From: an uncultured Erysipelotrichaceae bacterium
GTDB taxonomy: Bacteria > Bacillota_I > Bacilli_A > Erysipelotrichales > Erysipelotrichaceae
Assembly (NCBI GenBank): GCA_947175465.1
Contig: CAMWMY010000088.1
Span: 1 to 5,955, forward strand
Reading direction: 5' to 3'
Length of the DNA stretch: 5,955 nt
Shown piece by piece: positions 5,906-5,955 of the stretch. Made by a program: the position numbers and the translations under genes. Under the pieces are notes generated by a model. That model was given only the letters and a program-made list of their open reading frames with translations. It ran no database searches and was not told the DNA's origin. Each line of letters begins with the position of its first letter. The first letter of the stretch is position 1.

Positions 5906-5955
5906 GGGTTTGTCAAGAAAAGTGTGTAAGTAAATTTAATTTTTTGTAAATTTCT
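5906..5955. mobile_element. Possible terminal inverted repeat of an IS256-family insertion sequence (truncated by window edge)
   Basis: After rnjA the sequence GGGTTTGTC (5906-5914) is followed by TGTGTAA (5923-5929). From memory, the IS256 terminal repeat starts with G, has GTC at positions 7-9 and TGTGTAA at 18-24; the same spacing occurs here if the end is placed at 5906. No transposase sequence is inside the window, so orientation and completeness are unknown. A hairpin (5891-5909) spans the proposed boundary and could be an alternative explanation. Confidence 0.4.

Noticed and set aside
5891..5909. ATCCTAT/ATAGGGT hairpin as the rnjA terminator
   Set aside because: The stem is short, includes one wobble pair, and is followed by TTGTC rather than a U-tract.
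1..5955. CRISPR arrays, tRNA/rRNA genes, toxin-antitoxin, phage or defence genes
   Set aside because: No regularly spaced repeats, tRNA-like signatures or relevant protein motifs were seen; the window is mainly ordinary housekeeping genes.

Overview
The window is AT-rich chromosomal DNA of a low-GC Gram-positive bacterium (Bacillota). The evidence is strong AGGAGG-type ribosome binding sites, TATAAT-type promoters, a long type 2 peptide deformylase, an RNase J and an FtsW that closely resemble those of Bacillus. UGA is used as a stop codon (end of rsmD), which argues against a Mycoplasma-type genetic code. An Erysipelotrichia-like or neighbouring lineage is a guess from overall style and is not demonstrated.

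Layout. Two divergent blocks flank a regulatory gap at about 3201-3341. Leftward on the minus strand come ftsW (septal peptidoglycan polymerase), a strong intrinsic terminator, rsmD (16S rRNA m2G966 methyltransferase) and coaD (phosphopantetheine adenylyltransferase, coenzyme A synthesis). rsmD and coaD overlap by four bases. After them, with its own promoter, is the start of a membrane-anchored extracytoplasmic protein that runs off the left edge. Rightward on the plus strand come def (peptide deformylase) and rnjA (RNase J), each with its own promoter. After rnjA, the last ~50 bases look like the terminal inverted repeat of an IS256-family insertion sequence whose body would lie outside the window.

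How the genes relate. All identified genes are housekeeping: cell division, ribosome modification, CoA synthesis, N-terminal protein maturation, and mRNA decay/RNA processing. From memory, ftsW, rsmD-coaD, def and rnjA also lie in one broad chromosomal neighbourhood in Bacillus and Staphylococcus, so this looks like a compacted version of a conserved region. The less familiar parts are the left-edge membrane protein, the low-complexity tails on RNase J, divergent signature residues in FtsW, and the possible insertion-sequence end. I found no CRISPR array, tRNA, rRNA, toxin-antitoxin or defence system, and no convincing new biological system. All gene-free gaps are shorter than 150 bases.
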